A stretch of 27,991 nucleotides of DNA from an uncultured Collinsella sp. (GTDB lineage: Bacteria; Actinomycetota; Coriobacteriia; Coriobacteriales; Coriobacteriaceae), in the NCBI GenBank assembly GCA_900545745.1, contig URAD01000022.1, positions 1-27,991 on the forward strand, given 5' to 3'. This document shows, piece by piece, positions 6,987-14,794 of the stretch (positions are counted from its first letter, which is position 1; every line of letters begins with the position of its first letter). The translations under genes were made by a program, and so were the position numbers. The notes under the pieces are model-generated. The model ran no database searches. It was not told the origin of the DNA and was given only the letters and a program-made list of their open reading frames with translations.

Positions 6987-8666
6987 ATGGCAGAGTTTAT
7001 CTACCAGATGTATCAGGCTCGCAAGGCCCATGGCGACAAGGTGATCCTTGACGACGTGACCCTGAGCTTCTACCCCGGTGCCAAGATCGGCGTCGTGGGC
7101 CCCAACGGTATGGGCAAGTCGACCCTGCTCAAGATCATGGCCGGCATCGAGGAGGTCTCCAACGGCGATGCCAGGCTCACCCCCGGCTACACCGTGGGTA
7201 TTCTGCAGCAGGAGCCGCCGCTCGACGACGACAAGACCGTCATCGAGAACGTGCGCATGGCATTTGGCGACATGATCGCCAAGGTCGATCGCTTCAATAA
7301 GATCGGCGAGGAGATGTGCGACCCGGATTGCGACATGGACGCCCTCATGGCCGAGATGGGCAAGCTCCAGGACGAGATTGACGCCGCCGATGGCTGGGAT
7401 ATCGATTCCAAGCTCGGCCAGGCCATGGACGCCCTGCAGCTGCCCGATTCCGACATGCCGGTCAACGTGCTTTCCGGCGGCGAGCGCCGCCGCGTGGCCC
7501 TGTGCAAGCTGCTGCTCGAGGCTCCCGACCTGCTGCTGCTCGACGAGCCCACGAACCACCTGGACGCCGAGTCGATCCTGTGGCTCGAGCATTTCCTGCA
7601 TAACTACCAGGGCGCCGTTCTGGCTGTCACGCACGATCGCTACTTCCTGGATAACGTTGCCGAGTGGATCTGCGAGGTCGACCGCGGTCACCTCTATCCC
7701 TACAAGGGCAACTACTCCACGTATCTGGAGACCAAGGCTGCGCGTATCGAGGCACAGGGCAACCGCGATGCCAAGCTCGCCAAGCGCATGGAGGCCGAGC
7801 TCGAGTGGGTACGCAGCTCGCCCAAGGCTCGCCAGGCCAAGAACAAGGCCCGTCTGGCTCGCTACGAGGAGATGGAGGCCGAGGCCCGCGCAAGCCAGAA
7901 GCTCGACTGGACCGACATTCGCATTCCTGTGGGCCCGCGTTTGGGCAACAAGGTGCTCGAGGCCCATCACCTGCACAAAGAGTTCGATGGCCGCGTGCTT
8001 ATCGACGACCTTTCGTTCACCCTGCCGCGCAACGGCATCGTGGGCGTCATCGGCCCCAACGGCGTCGGTAAGACCACGCTGTTCAAGACGATTGTGGGTC
8101 TGGAGCCGCTGACTTCGGGCGAGCTCGAGGTGGGCGAGACCGTCAAGATTTCTTACGTCGACCAGAACCGTTCCGGCATCGACCCCGATAAGAACCTGTG
8201 GGAGGTCGTCTCGGATGGCCTGGACCACATGATGGTCGGCGAGACTGAGGTTCCGAGCCGCGCTTATGTGGCGAGCTTTGGCTTTAAGGGCCAGGACCAG
8301 CAGAAGCGCGCTGGCGTACTATCCGGTGGCGAGCGCAACCGTCTGAACTTGGCACTCACGCTCAAGCAGGGCGGCAACCTGCTGCTCCTCGACGAGCCCA
8401 CGAACGACCTCGACGTCGAGACGCTGTCCTCGCTCGAAGCGGCGCTGCTCGAGTTCCCGGGCTGCTCGGTGGTCATTAGCCACGACCGTATGTTCCTGGA
8501 CCGCGTCGCCACGCACATTCTGGCGTGGGAGGGCACCGACGAGAATCCGGGCAACTGGTATTGGTTCGAGGGCAACTTCGAGGCCTATCAGGCCAACCGC
8601 ATCGAGCGCCTGGGCGAGGATGCAGCCCAGCCGCATCGTATTCACCGCAAGCTGACGCGCGACTAG
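6987..8666 (+). CDS. ettA: Energy-dependent translational throttle protein EttA (ABC-F ATPase)
   Basis: A 559-aa ABC-F protein with two ATP-binding cassettes and no membrane domain. EttA binds the ribosomal E site and gates entry into elongation according to the ATP/ADP ratio. Cassette 1: Walker A GPNGMGKST (38-46), signature LSGGERRRVA, Walker B LLLLDEPTNHLD. Cassette 2: Walker A GPNGVGKTT (356-364), signature LSGGERNRLN, Walker B LLLLDEPTNDLD. Between them lie the arm and the charged linker rich in Lys/Arg (SSPKARQAKNKARLARYEEM). N-terminal FIYQMYQARKAHGDK is typical of EttA rather than Uup or antibiotic-resistance ABC-F proteins. The ribosome binding site is modest: AAAGGA at 6969-6974, or AGG close to the start. 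Codon use is strongly biased toward C-ending codons, as in highly expressed genes of this window. Confidence 0.96.
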   Translation: MAEFIYQMYQARKAHGDKVILDDVTLSFYPGAKIGVVGPNGMGKSTLLKIMAGIEEVSNGDARLTPGYTVGILQQEPPLDDDKTVIENVRMAFGDMIAKVDRFNKIGEEMCDPDCDMDALMAEMGKLQDEIDAADGWDIDSKLGQAMDALQLPDSDMPVNVLSGGERRRVALCKLLLEAPDLLLLDEPTNHLDAESILWLEHFLHNYQGAVLAVTHDRYFLDNVAEWICEVDRGHLYPYKGNYSTYLETKAARIEAQGNRDAKLAKRMEAELEWVRSSPKARQAKNKARLARYEEMEAEARASQKLDWTDIRIPVGPRLGNKVLEAHHLHKEFDGRVLIDDLSFTLPRNGIVGVIGPNGVGKTTLFKTIVGLEPLTSGELEVGETVKISYVDQNRSGIDPDKNLWEVVSDGLDHMMVGETEVPSRAYVASFGFKGQDQQKRAGVLSGGERNRLNLALTLKQGGNLLLLDEPTNDLDVETLSSLEAALLEFPGCSVVISHDRMFLDRVATHILAWEGTDENPGNWYWFEGNFEAYQANRIERLGEDAAQPHRIHRKLTRD

Positions 8667-8689
8667 TCGAGCTCAGGTGACCTAACGAG

Positions 8690-8728
8690 AAAGGGACGAT
8701 AACCTTGAGGGTTATCGTCCCTTTTTGT
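8690..8728. terminator. Bidirectional terminator between ettA and the convergent gene
   Basis: A perfect 15-bp stem (8690-8704 with 8710-8724) with a 5-nt loop and TTTTT on the + side and an A-rich start that gives T residues on the - side. The stop codon of the - strand gene begins at 8730, directly against the hairpin, so one structure serves both genes. Confidence 0.92.
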
Positions 8729-10029
8729 TACTTGGTAGAAGCCTCGACTTTATCGATGGTCCAGGCGGCTCCGAGACCGCCGGTGGTGTTGCGGCGGATG
8801 CGCACGGTGACTTCGTGGCGCTCGCCGGCTTGCGTGTAGCGCAGAGGGAAGCTTGCGCGGTTTCGCGCGGCCTCGATGGTACCGCGCTCGCGGGCGATCC
8901 AGTAGTACTCGCCGACGATGCCGAGCGTGTCGGCGCCGTAGGGGAGATAGGTTGACAGCTGGTGCAGAAGCGGGCCGGGGCAGAAGACCTCGGTTGCGAA
9001 ATCGACGGGGAAGTCCTCGGGGATGGCGGGCGCTACGGGTGCGGGGGCCGGTACCATCGTCGGTGCGAAGGCCTGCTCATTGACGGGCGTCACCTCGATG
9101 ACGGGCGCGGGTTCGGCACCGAGTACTGATTCGGTGTCCGCTTTCGGCATCGCCGCGGAATCTGCGGGTTCGACGATGGCAGGTGCGTCTGCGGTCGCGG
9201 TGTCGAACTCGACTTGCGGAGCGCTCTGATTCTCGACGCTCGACTTTGCCTCGATGGGCGTGGATGCCATGGTGGTGATGCCGGCGTTTGCGTTCTCGGG
9301 GTCATAGACGACCGTGAGCGAGATGGCGGGCTGCGGTGCCTCGGGCTCCGGCGCCGACTCGGTAGCGCCTTGATCGGCGGGCTCGTCGGACTGATCGTCC
9401 TCGGTCTTGTCACCAAAGACATCACTGTTTTGGAACGAAGGCGTCTCGGGTTGGTTAGCGACTTCTTCGGTTGTCGACTTGGGAGTCTCGTTGAGCTCCG
9501 CAGTGGCTTCCTGCTCGGATATGACTTTGGGATCGGTCGTGGCGGCGATTTCGGTTTCGGCTTCTGCCGTTACCTCAATAGCGACTTCAATCTCTGCCTC
9601 GGGCTCGGATTCTGGCACGGCTTCAACCATGGCTTCAGGCTCGGGACGCTTAACGTGCTTGGGGCGCACGGCCTTGAGGTCCTTCTCGCCGCGCTTTTTC
9701 TTTTTGTAGGACTGCTTGGCTCCCTTGGCTGCCTTGGGCTTGTCCTCGCCCTTGGCAAGGGCGGCATCCCAGGCATCGTTGGCGATGACGGTGGCATACA
9801 GGCGACCGCCCTTAAAGACAGTCAACTTAATGCAGTCGTCGAGCTCCTCGAGCAGCTCGCGCGTTGACTCGAAGCCCAGGTCATAAGCGGCCATGTCGCC
9901 CGCGGCGAGCGCCTCTTCGACCTGCGTCATAAACGTTTGCTTGCCGCATCCAATCGCATCGCGCAGCAGGCGATACAGATAGATGTGGTTGCCCAGCGAT
10001 AGCGTGGGCCTAACTATTGTCTTGCTCAT
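8728..10029 (-). CDS. Uncharacterised protein, two conserved ends joined by an acidic low-complexity linker
   Basis: A 434-aa soluble protein that I cannot name. Residues 1-93 look folded: helices around LYRLLRDAIGCG and the segment LLEELDDCIKLTVFKGGRLYATV, whose layout recalls a small winged-helix (LOTUS/OST-HTH-like) domain; this is only an impression. Residues about 97-130 are strongly basic (YKKKKRGEKD and similar). Residues about 130-338 are low complexity, rich in Glu, Ala, Pro, Thr and Ser. The last 95 residues form a second conserved-looking domain containing PGPLLHQLSTYLPYG and VRIRRN. The folded-basic-acidic-folded plan suggests an RNA- or DNA-associated scaffold, but no catalytic motif is visible. 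Start: ATG at 10029 behind AGAGGAG; an in-frame ATG 39 bp upstream lacks a site. Confidence 0.75.
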   Translation of the reverse strand: MSKTIVRPTLSLGNHIYLYRLLRDAIGCGKQTFMTQVEEALAAGDMAAYDLGFESTRELLEELDDCIKLTVFKGGRLYATVIANDAWDAALAKGEDKPKAAKGAKQSYKKKKRGEKDLKAVRPKHVKRPEPEAMVEAVPESEPEAEIEVAIEVTAEAETEIAATTDPKVISEQEATAELNETPKSTTEEVANQPETPSFQNSDVFGDKTEDDQSDEPADQGATESAPEPEAPQPAISLTVVYDPENANAGITTMASTPIEAKSSVENQSAPQVEFDTATADAPAIVEPADSAAMPKADTESVLGAEPAPVIEVTPVNEQAFAPTMVPAPAPVAPAIPEDFPVDFATEVFCPGPLLHQLSTYLPYGADTLGIVGEYYWIARERGTIEAARNRASFPLRYTQAGERHEVTVRIRRNTTGGLGAAWTIDKVEASTK

Positions 10030-10101
10030 GGCAAATCTCCTCTTTACACACGTAAAGTATCTTACCATCGCATAGCGTTTGCCATGGCGGCACCCAAGGC
10101 A

Positions 10102-10135
10102 AACGGGCGCGAACCGCTATCGATTCGCGCCCGTT
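10102..10135 (-). terminator. Hairpin terminator after the Ser/Thr-rich membrane protein gene
   Basis: A perfect 12-bp stem (10102-10113 with 10124-10135) with a 10-nt loop, 31 bp after the stop of the - strand gene. The T tract on that strand is short (TTT), so efficiency is uncertain. Confidence 0.65.
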
Positions 10136-10165
10136 GTACAGGTTGCCTATCTGGGGATGCAGCGC

Positions 10166-11128
10166 CTAGTTGCCCGATGCCGTGCCTTGGCTCGAGTTGT
10201 CAGATGCCGTGCCGGACGCGGTTCCGCTCGAGCTGTTCGAGCTGTTGGCGTTGCTGCTGTCTGCTGTGCCCGTTCCCGAAGCGGTGTCGCTCGTCTGGCC
10301 GCCCGTGCTTGGCTGCGAACCGTCAGTCGTTTGGCTTGAGTCGGTCGTGCCGGATGGCGTGCCACTGTTGGCCGTAGAGGAATCGGTGCCCTGCGATTGG
10401 TCTTGGGTGTTCGAGGACGAATTGGCAGAGGTGGAACTGTCTTGCGTGTCGTCCGTTTGCGTCTGCTGATCTTGAGACCGGGTGTTGTCATTTGCATCGC
10501 TCTCGGTCGTGCGCGACGAAAGGATTGGCTCGGGGCGCTCGCCCAGACCCTCACCGGCGGTGGTGATAAGGATGGCGCCGGCGCAGGCGATGACCGCGAC
10601 GATGGCGATGGCGATCGAGAAGATGATGACCTTCTTTTGCGTCTGGCTGCGCTCTGCCGCCGCCTTGGCGCGCAGGCTGTTGGGGGCGACACGCGCCGTG
10701 GTCGCGCGTCCCGCAACCTGGCGCATCTCCTGCGTGGTCGCGGCGCCACCTAGGTGCTCCTCGGCATCAAACTCAACGGGCTTATAGGCGCCGGCGGGGT
10801 AGTCGACGTCGGCGTGCGTACCTTTGAGGGCTTTGGCGCTGGCAGAGATAAAGTGGCGGTAGACCTGCGAGGACACAACGGTGATGACCGAGCTCACGGC
10901 GGCGCCAATTACTGAACCCGCGATACCGATCTTGGAGGCAAGTGCAACGCTCGTGGCGGCAGCTGCGGCGCCGGCGATGATCTGGGGAATGGAAATGTCG
11001 TCAAACAGGCCCTTTTTGGGCGCGATGGCCATGGTCTGTCCGATGGAATGGTTCTCGTGCACGCCGTTGTTGAGCGATGCCGGCGTCATGACGCGCGTGC
11101 GCGGCGCGTCGGTGTACTTGGTTGTCAT
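10166..11128 (-). CDS. Membrane protein with long Ser/Thr/Gly/Asn-rich C-terminal tail
   Basis: A 320-aa protein of unknown function. The N-terminal 47 residues are hydrophilic. Residues about 48-86 form one long or two short Ala/Gly/Ile-rich hydrophobic stretches, and residues 167-190 (VIIFSIAIAIVAVIACAGAI) are a clear transmembrane helix. The last about 118 residues are almost entirely Ser, Thr, Gly, Asp, Asn and Gln, without Cys or aromatic residues, as in cell-wall-spanning or surface-exposed stalks; no LPXTG sorting motif is present. Start: ATG at 11128 behind GGGAGGA; upstream in-frame ATGs lack such a site. The gene shares strand and a low-complexity style with its downstream neighbour, but a terminator hairpin separates them. 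Function cannot be assigned. Confidence 0.72.
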   Translation of the reverse strand: MTTKYTDAPRTRVMTPASLNNGVHENHSIGQTMAIAPKKGLFDDISIPQIIAGAAAAATSVALASKIGIAGSVIGAAVSSVITVVSSQVYRHFISASAKALKGTHADVDYPAGAYKPVEFDAEEHLGGAATTQEMRQVAGRATTARVAPNSLRAKAAAERSQTQKKVIIFSIAIAIVAVIACAGAILITTAGEGLGERPEPILSSRTTESDANDNTRSQDQQTQTDDTQDSSTSANSSSNTQDQSQGTDSSTANSGTPSGTTDSSQTTDGSQPSTGGQTSDTASGTGTADSSNANSSNSSSGTASGTASDNSSQGTASGN

Positions 11129-11331
11129 ACGGGGTCCTCCCGGTGTAAATCTGCTTCGTTTCATGTAGCCATCAGGGTACCCACCAGATGTGAATCGTAC
11201 GTGACATTTAACAGATACCATCAACTCATCAATAGCTCACCAAGTTGGTGGGATGCGGTTACACCCGGCGGTTGAACTACAATAGGGCTTGCTAATTGTT
11301 GTGAATGGCGTCTACGCACGGGAGCATTCTT

Positions 11332-13311
11332 ATGAATCTTCACCTTTCTCAGTCTGATGGCTTTTTGCGTGTGGCGGCGGCGTCGCCGCAGATTCGCGTT
11401 GCCGATGTCGAGGGCAATGCCGAGGTTGCGCTGGCGGCTGTTCGCGATGCTGCCGAGCGTGGCGTTCGTGCGTTGGTGCTGCCCGAGCTTAACCTGACCG
11501 GATATACCGCAGCTGATCTGTTCCATAACCGCACATTACTGCATGCCTGCGAGACCGCACTGGCACATATTCTCGATGAAACCCGCGAGCTGCCGATTGT
11601 CTTTACCATCGGCCTTCCCGTTGCAGTTGCCGAGAATATCTTCAACTGCGCCGCCGTGTGCTGCGCGGGCGAGCTTTTGGGCCTCACGGCCAAGAAGTAT
11701 CTGCCCAACTATGGCGAGTTCTATGAGCGCCGTTGGTTTGCTCCAGCGCCTGCGGATCCCGTGTGGTTTGAATTTGCCGGTCAGGGTCCGGTCCCGCTGG
11801 GTTCGGGGCTTGTCTACCGTTGCTGTGATGAGGGCGCCGAGGACCTGGTGCTGGGCGTTGAGGTCTGTGAGGACCTGTGGGTGCCGGCGCCCCCTTCGAC
11901 CGAGATGGCGCTTGCCGGTGCGACGGTGATTCTCAATCCGTCGGCCTCTGACGAAATCATCGGTAAGGCAGATTACCGCCGCAGCCTTATCTCTAACCAA
12001 AGCGCGCGCCTGTACTGCGCTTATGCCTACGCGGACGCGAGTGAGGGCGAGTCCACGACCGACATGGTCTTTGCGGGGGAGAACCTCGTCTACGAAAACG
12101 GCTCCAAGCTCGCCGCGACTAAACTGCTTACCTGCGATATGGCCATCGCCGACGTTGACCTTGACCGTCTGGTTGCCGAGCGCCGTCGCTCGACGGCGTG
12201 GACGCGCGCGGACGATGCGCCGGAGGCCACGACCATTGAATTTTCGTTTGAGGGCGTGTTGGCCGAAGAGCCTGTCTTGCGCGATGCGCTCGGCATCGAC
12301 CGTGTCTTCCCCCGCGCGCCCTTCGTGCCTGCCGACCATGGTGACCTGGCTGAGCGCTGCGAGACCATCCTCGACCTGCAGACCGCGGGCCTCAAGACCC
12401 GCCTTGCCCATACGGGCACCAAGGCGGCTGTCATCGGCCTTTCAGGCGGCCTGGACTCCACGCTGGCACTGCTTGTGACCGTGCGTGCCTTCGATGCGCT
12501 GGGGCTGCCGCGCACGGGTATTACGGCGGTTTCCATGCCCGGCTTTGGCACGACGCATCGCACTAAGTCGAATGCCGAGTCGCTCGCTCGCGACCTAGGC
12601 GTGAGCTTCCGCGAAGTCTCGATCCATGCAGCCGTGGAGCAGCATTTTAAGGACATCGAGCACGATCCGGCCGTGCAGGACGTGACTTACGAGAACAGTC
12701 AGGCCCGCGAGCGCACGCAGATTCTGATGGATCTGGCCAACCAGGCTGGCGGTTTTGTCATCGGCACGGGCGACCTGTCGGAGCTGGCGCTCGGCTGGGC
12801 TACCTATAACGGCGACCACATGAGCATGTACGCCGTCAACGCGAGCGTGCCCAAGACGCTTGTGCGCCATCTGGTGCGCTATGCGGCTGATGTCTTTGGC
12901 GGGCGTATTGCCGAGGTCTTGCTCGATATCCTCGATACGCCGGTGTCCCCCGAGCTTCTGCCGCCCACGGGCGACGGCGAGATTGCGCAGAAGACTGAGG
13001 ATTTGGTGGGCCCGTACGAGTTGCACGACTACTTCCTCTACTACCTGCTGCGTTTTGGCTTTGAGCCGGGCAAGATCTACCGCATGGCGCTCAAGAGTTT
13101 CGAGGGTGTCTACGACGCCAAGACCGTCCACACGTGGCTGCGTACGTTCTATCGTCGCTTCTTTGCCCAGCAGTTTAAGCGCAGCTGCCTGCCCGATGGT
13201 CCCAAGGTGGGCTCGGTGACGCTCAGCCCGCGTGGCGATTGGCGTATGCCGAGTGACGCCAGCTCACGTCTGTGGCTCGCACAGATCGACGCGCTCAATG
13301 CAATTGACTAA
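11332..13311 (+). CDS. nadE: Glutamine-dependent NAD+ synthetase (NadE)
   Basis: A 659-aa two-domain enzyme for the last step of NAD synthesis, amidating deamido-NAD with ammonia released from glutamine. The N-terminal nitrilase-type glutaminase carries the catalytic triad: E52 in LPELNLTG, K121 in TAKKYLPNYGEFYE and C179 in VEVCEDLW. The C-terminal synthetase has the ATP-pyrophosphatase P-loop SGGLDS (371-376), then MPGFGTTHRT and the GTGDLSELALGW and YNGDHMSMY segments. Length and residue numbers agree closely with the long, Mycobacterium-type glutamine-dependent NadE. Start: ATG at 11332 with GGGAG upstream; an in-frame ATG 27 bp earlier is less well placed. A TACAAT (11278-11283) is a possible -10. 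The following aminotransferase gene lies behind a leader and terminator. Confidence 0.95.
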   Translation: MNLHLSQSDGFLRVAAASPQIRVADVEGNAEVALAAVRDAAERGVRALVLPELNLTGYTAADLFHNRTLLHACETALAHILDETRELPIVFTIGLPVAVAENIFNCAAVCCAGELLGLTAKKYLPNYGEFYERRWFAPAPADPVWFEFAGQGPVPLGSGLVYRCCDEGAEDLVLGVEVCEDLWVPAPPSTEMALAGATVILNPSASDEIIGKADYRRSLISNQSARLYCAYAYADASEGESTTDMVFAGENLVYENGSKLAATKLLTCDMAIADVDLDRLVAERRRSTAWTRADDAPEATTIEFSFEGVLAEEPVLRDALGIDRVFPRAPFVPADHGDLAERCETILDLQTAGLKTRLAHTGTKAAVIGLSGGLDSTLALLVTVRAFDALGLPRTGITAVSMPGFGTTHRTKSNAESLARDLGVSFREVSIHAAVEQHFKDIEHDPAVQDVTYENSQARERTQILMDLANQAGGFVIGTGDLSELALGWATYNGDHMSMYAVNASVPKTLVRHLVRYAADVFGGRIAEVLLDILDTPVSPELLPPTGDGEIAQKTEDLVGPYELHDYFLYYLLRFGFEPGKIYRMALKSFEGVYDAKTVHTWLRTFYRRFFAQQFKRSCLPDGPKVGSVTLSPRGDWRMPSDASSRLWLAQIDALNAID

Positions 13312-13330
13312 GGTTGGCTAAATTGAACCA

Positions 13331-13377
13331 ATACGGGGGTTGCAAGCGTTACACTTTTGCAATCTGATGGCCCGTAT
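13331..13377 (+). promoter_or_regulatory. Structured leader upstream of the aminotransferase gene
   Basis: ATACGGG (13331-13337) pairs with CCCGTAT (13371-13377). Inside, 13338-13345 pairs with 13357-13364 through a GGTTGCAA/TTGCAATC helix, leaving a 6-nt bulge on the 3' side. The folded unit directly precedes a strong terminator (13380-13411). The arrangement resembles a small attenuation leader, but it could also be the extended 3' end of nadE. No known riboswitch consensus was recognised. Confidence 0.4.
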
Positions 13378-13379
13378 CG

Positions 13380-13411
13380 CGCGGCGCTCTTGTCGGAGCG
13401 CCGCGTTTTTT
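13380..13411 (+). terminator. Intrinsic terminator 18 bp before the aminotransferase start
   Basis: A perfect 10-bp stem (13380-13389 with 13396-13405), a 6-nt loop and six T residues. It ends nadE transcription. Because only 18 bp remain before the next ATG, any promoter for that gene must lie upstream of, or inside, this hairpin. Confidence 0.9.
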
Positions 13412-13429
13412 ATATCGAAAGGTGGCACC

Positions 13430-14593
13430 ATGCAGGCATCGCAGCGTCTCGACCGCTTTGGCGCGGAGGTTTTCGCCTCGCTCAACAACAAACTGCTCGC
13501 GCTGAAGGCCCAGGGCAAGACCATTTATAACATGAGCGTGGGCACGCCCGACTTTAAGCCGTACGACCACGTGGTCGAGGCACTCACGCAAGCAGCCCAA
13601 GATCCCGAGATGTGGAAGTATGCCCTGCGCGACCTGCCCGAACTCAAGCAAGCCGTGTGCGATTACTATGAGCGTCGCTTTGGCGTTTCGGGCATTACGC
13701 CGTCCATGGTGCAGTCGTGCAACGGCACGCAGGAGGGCGTGGGCCATTTGGGCCTGGCTCTGCTCGATCCGGGTGACACTATTTTGGTTCCCGATCCGTG
13801 CTACCCGGTCTTTGAGGCGGGCGCCAAGATCGCCGATGCCAAGCTCGAGTACTATCCGCTGGTTGCCGAGCACAATTACTTGCCCTATGTGGCGGGCATC
13901 GACCCCGAGGTGGCCGACCGTGCCAAGTACATGATCGTGTCACTGCCCGCCAATCCGGTGGGCTCGGTGGGCACGCCCGAGATCTACGAGGAGATCATCG
14001 CTTTCGCCCGCGAGCACGACCTGTTGATCGTTCACGACAACGCATACTCGGACATTGTGTTCGACGGCGAGCCGGGCGGCAGCTTCTTACAGTATCCCGG
14101 CGCGCTCGAGGTGGGCGTTGAGTTTTTCTCGCTCTCCAAGTCGTTTAACGTCACCGGTGCGCGCATCGGCTTTTTGGTCGGCCGAGAGGACGTGGTCTCT
14201 GCCTTTGCCAAGCTGCGCAGCCAGATCGACTTTGGTATGTTCTTCCCGATCCAGAAGGCCGCCATCGCGTGCCTTAATGGCCCGCGCGATGAGGTCGAGG
14301 CGCAGCGTCTGAAGTACCAGGAGCGCCGCGATGCCCTGTGCGACGGTCTTGAGGGTCTGGGCTGGGAGCGCCCCAACGCGCATGGCTCTATGTTTGTGTG
14401 GGCCAAGCTTCCCGGTGGTCGCACCGATTCCATGGCGTTTTGCGAGGAGCTCATGGAGAAGGCCGGCGTTGTGGTGACGCCGGGTGCGAGCTTTGGTCCT
14501 TCGGGCGAGGGGCACGTGCGCATGGCGCTGGTCCTGCCGCCCGATCAGATTGCTTTGGCTGTCGAGGCCATTCGCGAGGCGGGCCTGTATTAG
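13430..14593 (+). CDS. PLP-dependent class I/II aminotransferase
   Basis: A 387-aa fold-type I aminotransferase. It has the substrate-arm segment MSVGTPDFKP, the region NGTQEGVGHLGLALLDPGD that binds PLP phosphate, PANPVGSVG (in place of the usual NPTG), HDNAYSDIVFDG with the PLP-ring Asp and Tyr, and SLSKSFNVTGARIGF with the Schiff-base lysine. It resembles the group containing N-acetyl-diaminopimelate aminotransferase (PatA), LL-diaminopimelate aminotransferase and alanine-type aminotransferases. Because the same window encodes DapH and a matching deacetylase, a role as the acetylated-DAP aminotransferase is attractive, but it is not linked to that operon and the assignment is inference. 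Start: ATG at 13430 behind AAAGGTGG, right after a terminator. A longer frame upstream would translate through the hairpin and is rejected. Confidence 0.87.
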   Translation: MQASQRLDRFGAEVFASLNNKLLALKAQGKTIYNMSVGTPDFKPYDHVVEALTQAAQDPEMWKYALRDLPELKQAVCDYYERRFGVSGITPSMVQSCNGTQEGVGHLGLALLDPGDTILVPDPCYPVFEAGAKIADAKLEYYPLVAEHNYLPYVAGIDPEVADRAKYMIVSLPANPVGSVGTPEIYEEIIAFAREHDLLIVHDNAYSDIVFDGEPGGSFLQYPGALEVGVEFFSLSKSFNVTGARIGFLVGREDVVSAFAKLRSQIDFGMFFPIQKAAIACLNGPRDEVEAQRLKYQERRDALCDGLEGLGWERPNAHGSMFVWAKLPGGRTDSMAFCEELMEKAGVVVTPGASFGPSGEGHVRMALVLPPDQIALAVEAIREAGLY

Positions 14594-14740
14594 AAGGTTA
14601 TTTCGGCTCGTCAATAGCTCGAAACCGATTTCGTGCAGTTATTTTACGAATCCTGCAAACAATTTCGGTAAACGGTCGATTTTTGGCTGCGAATAGGAGC
14701 ATAATCAAAGTCCCGATTGGATGTATTGGGATTACGGCAA

Positions 14741-14771
14741 GCCGCTCGGGTCGTTCCCGGGCGGCTTGTTT
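14741..14771 (+). terminator. Terminator in the leader of the lactate dehydrogenase gene
   Basis: A 10-bp stem (14741-14750 with 14756-14765, one T-G pair), a 5-nt loop and TTGTTT. It lies 147 bp after the aminotransferase stop and 23 bp before the ldh start. A possible -10 (CATAAT, 14700-14705) lies upstream of it, which would make the hairpin part of the ldh leader. Confidence 0.65.
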
Positions 14772-14794
14772 GTGGAGAGAGATGGGAGTATCTA

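Noticed and set aside
6864..8228. 454-aa open frame on the - strand opposite ettA
   Set aside because: It lies wholly antisense to a clear ABC-F gene, has no ribosome binding site and a composition (Leu, Val, Gly, His rich) typical of shadow frames in high-GC genes.
11180..11252. CCCACCA/TGGTGGG inverted repeat upstream of nadE
   Set aside because: Seven bases separated by 59 bp without further symmetry; chance occurrence is plausible and no known NAD-regulator site was matched.
13340..13429. N-terminal extension of the aminotransferase
   Set aside because: It would translate the leader and the terminator hairpin; the ATG at 13430 has AAAGGTGG ahead of it.
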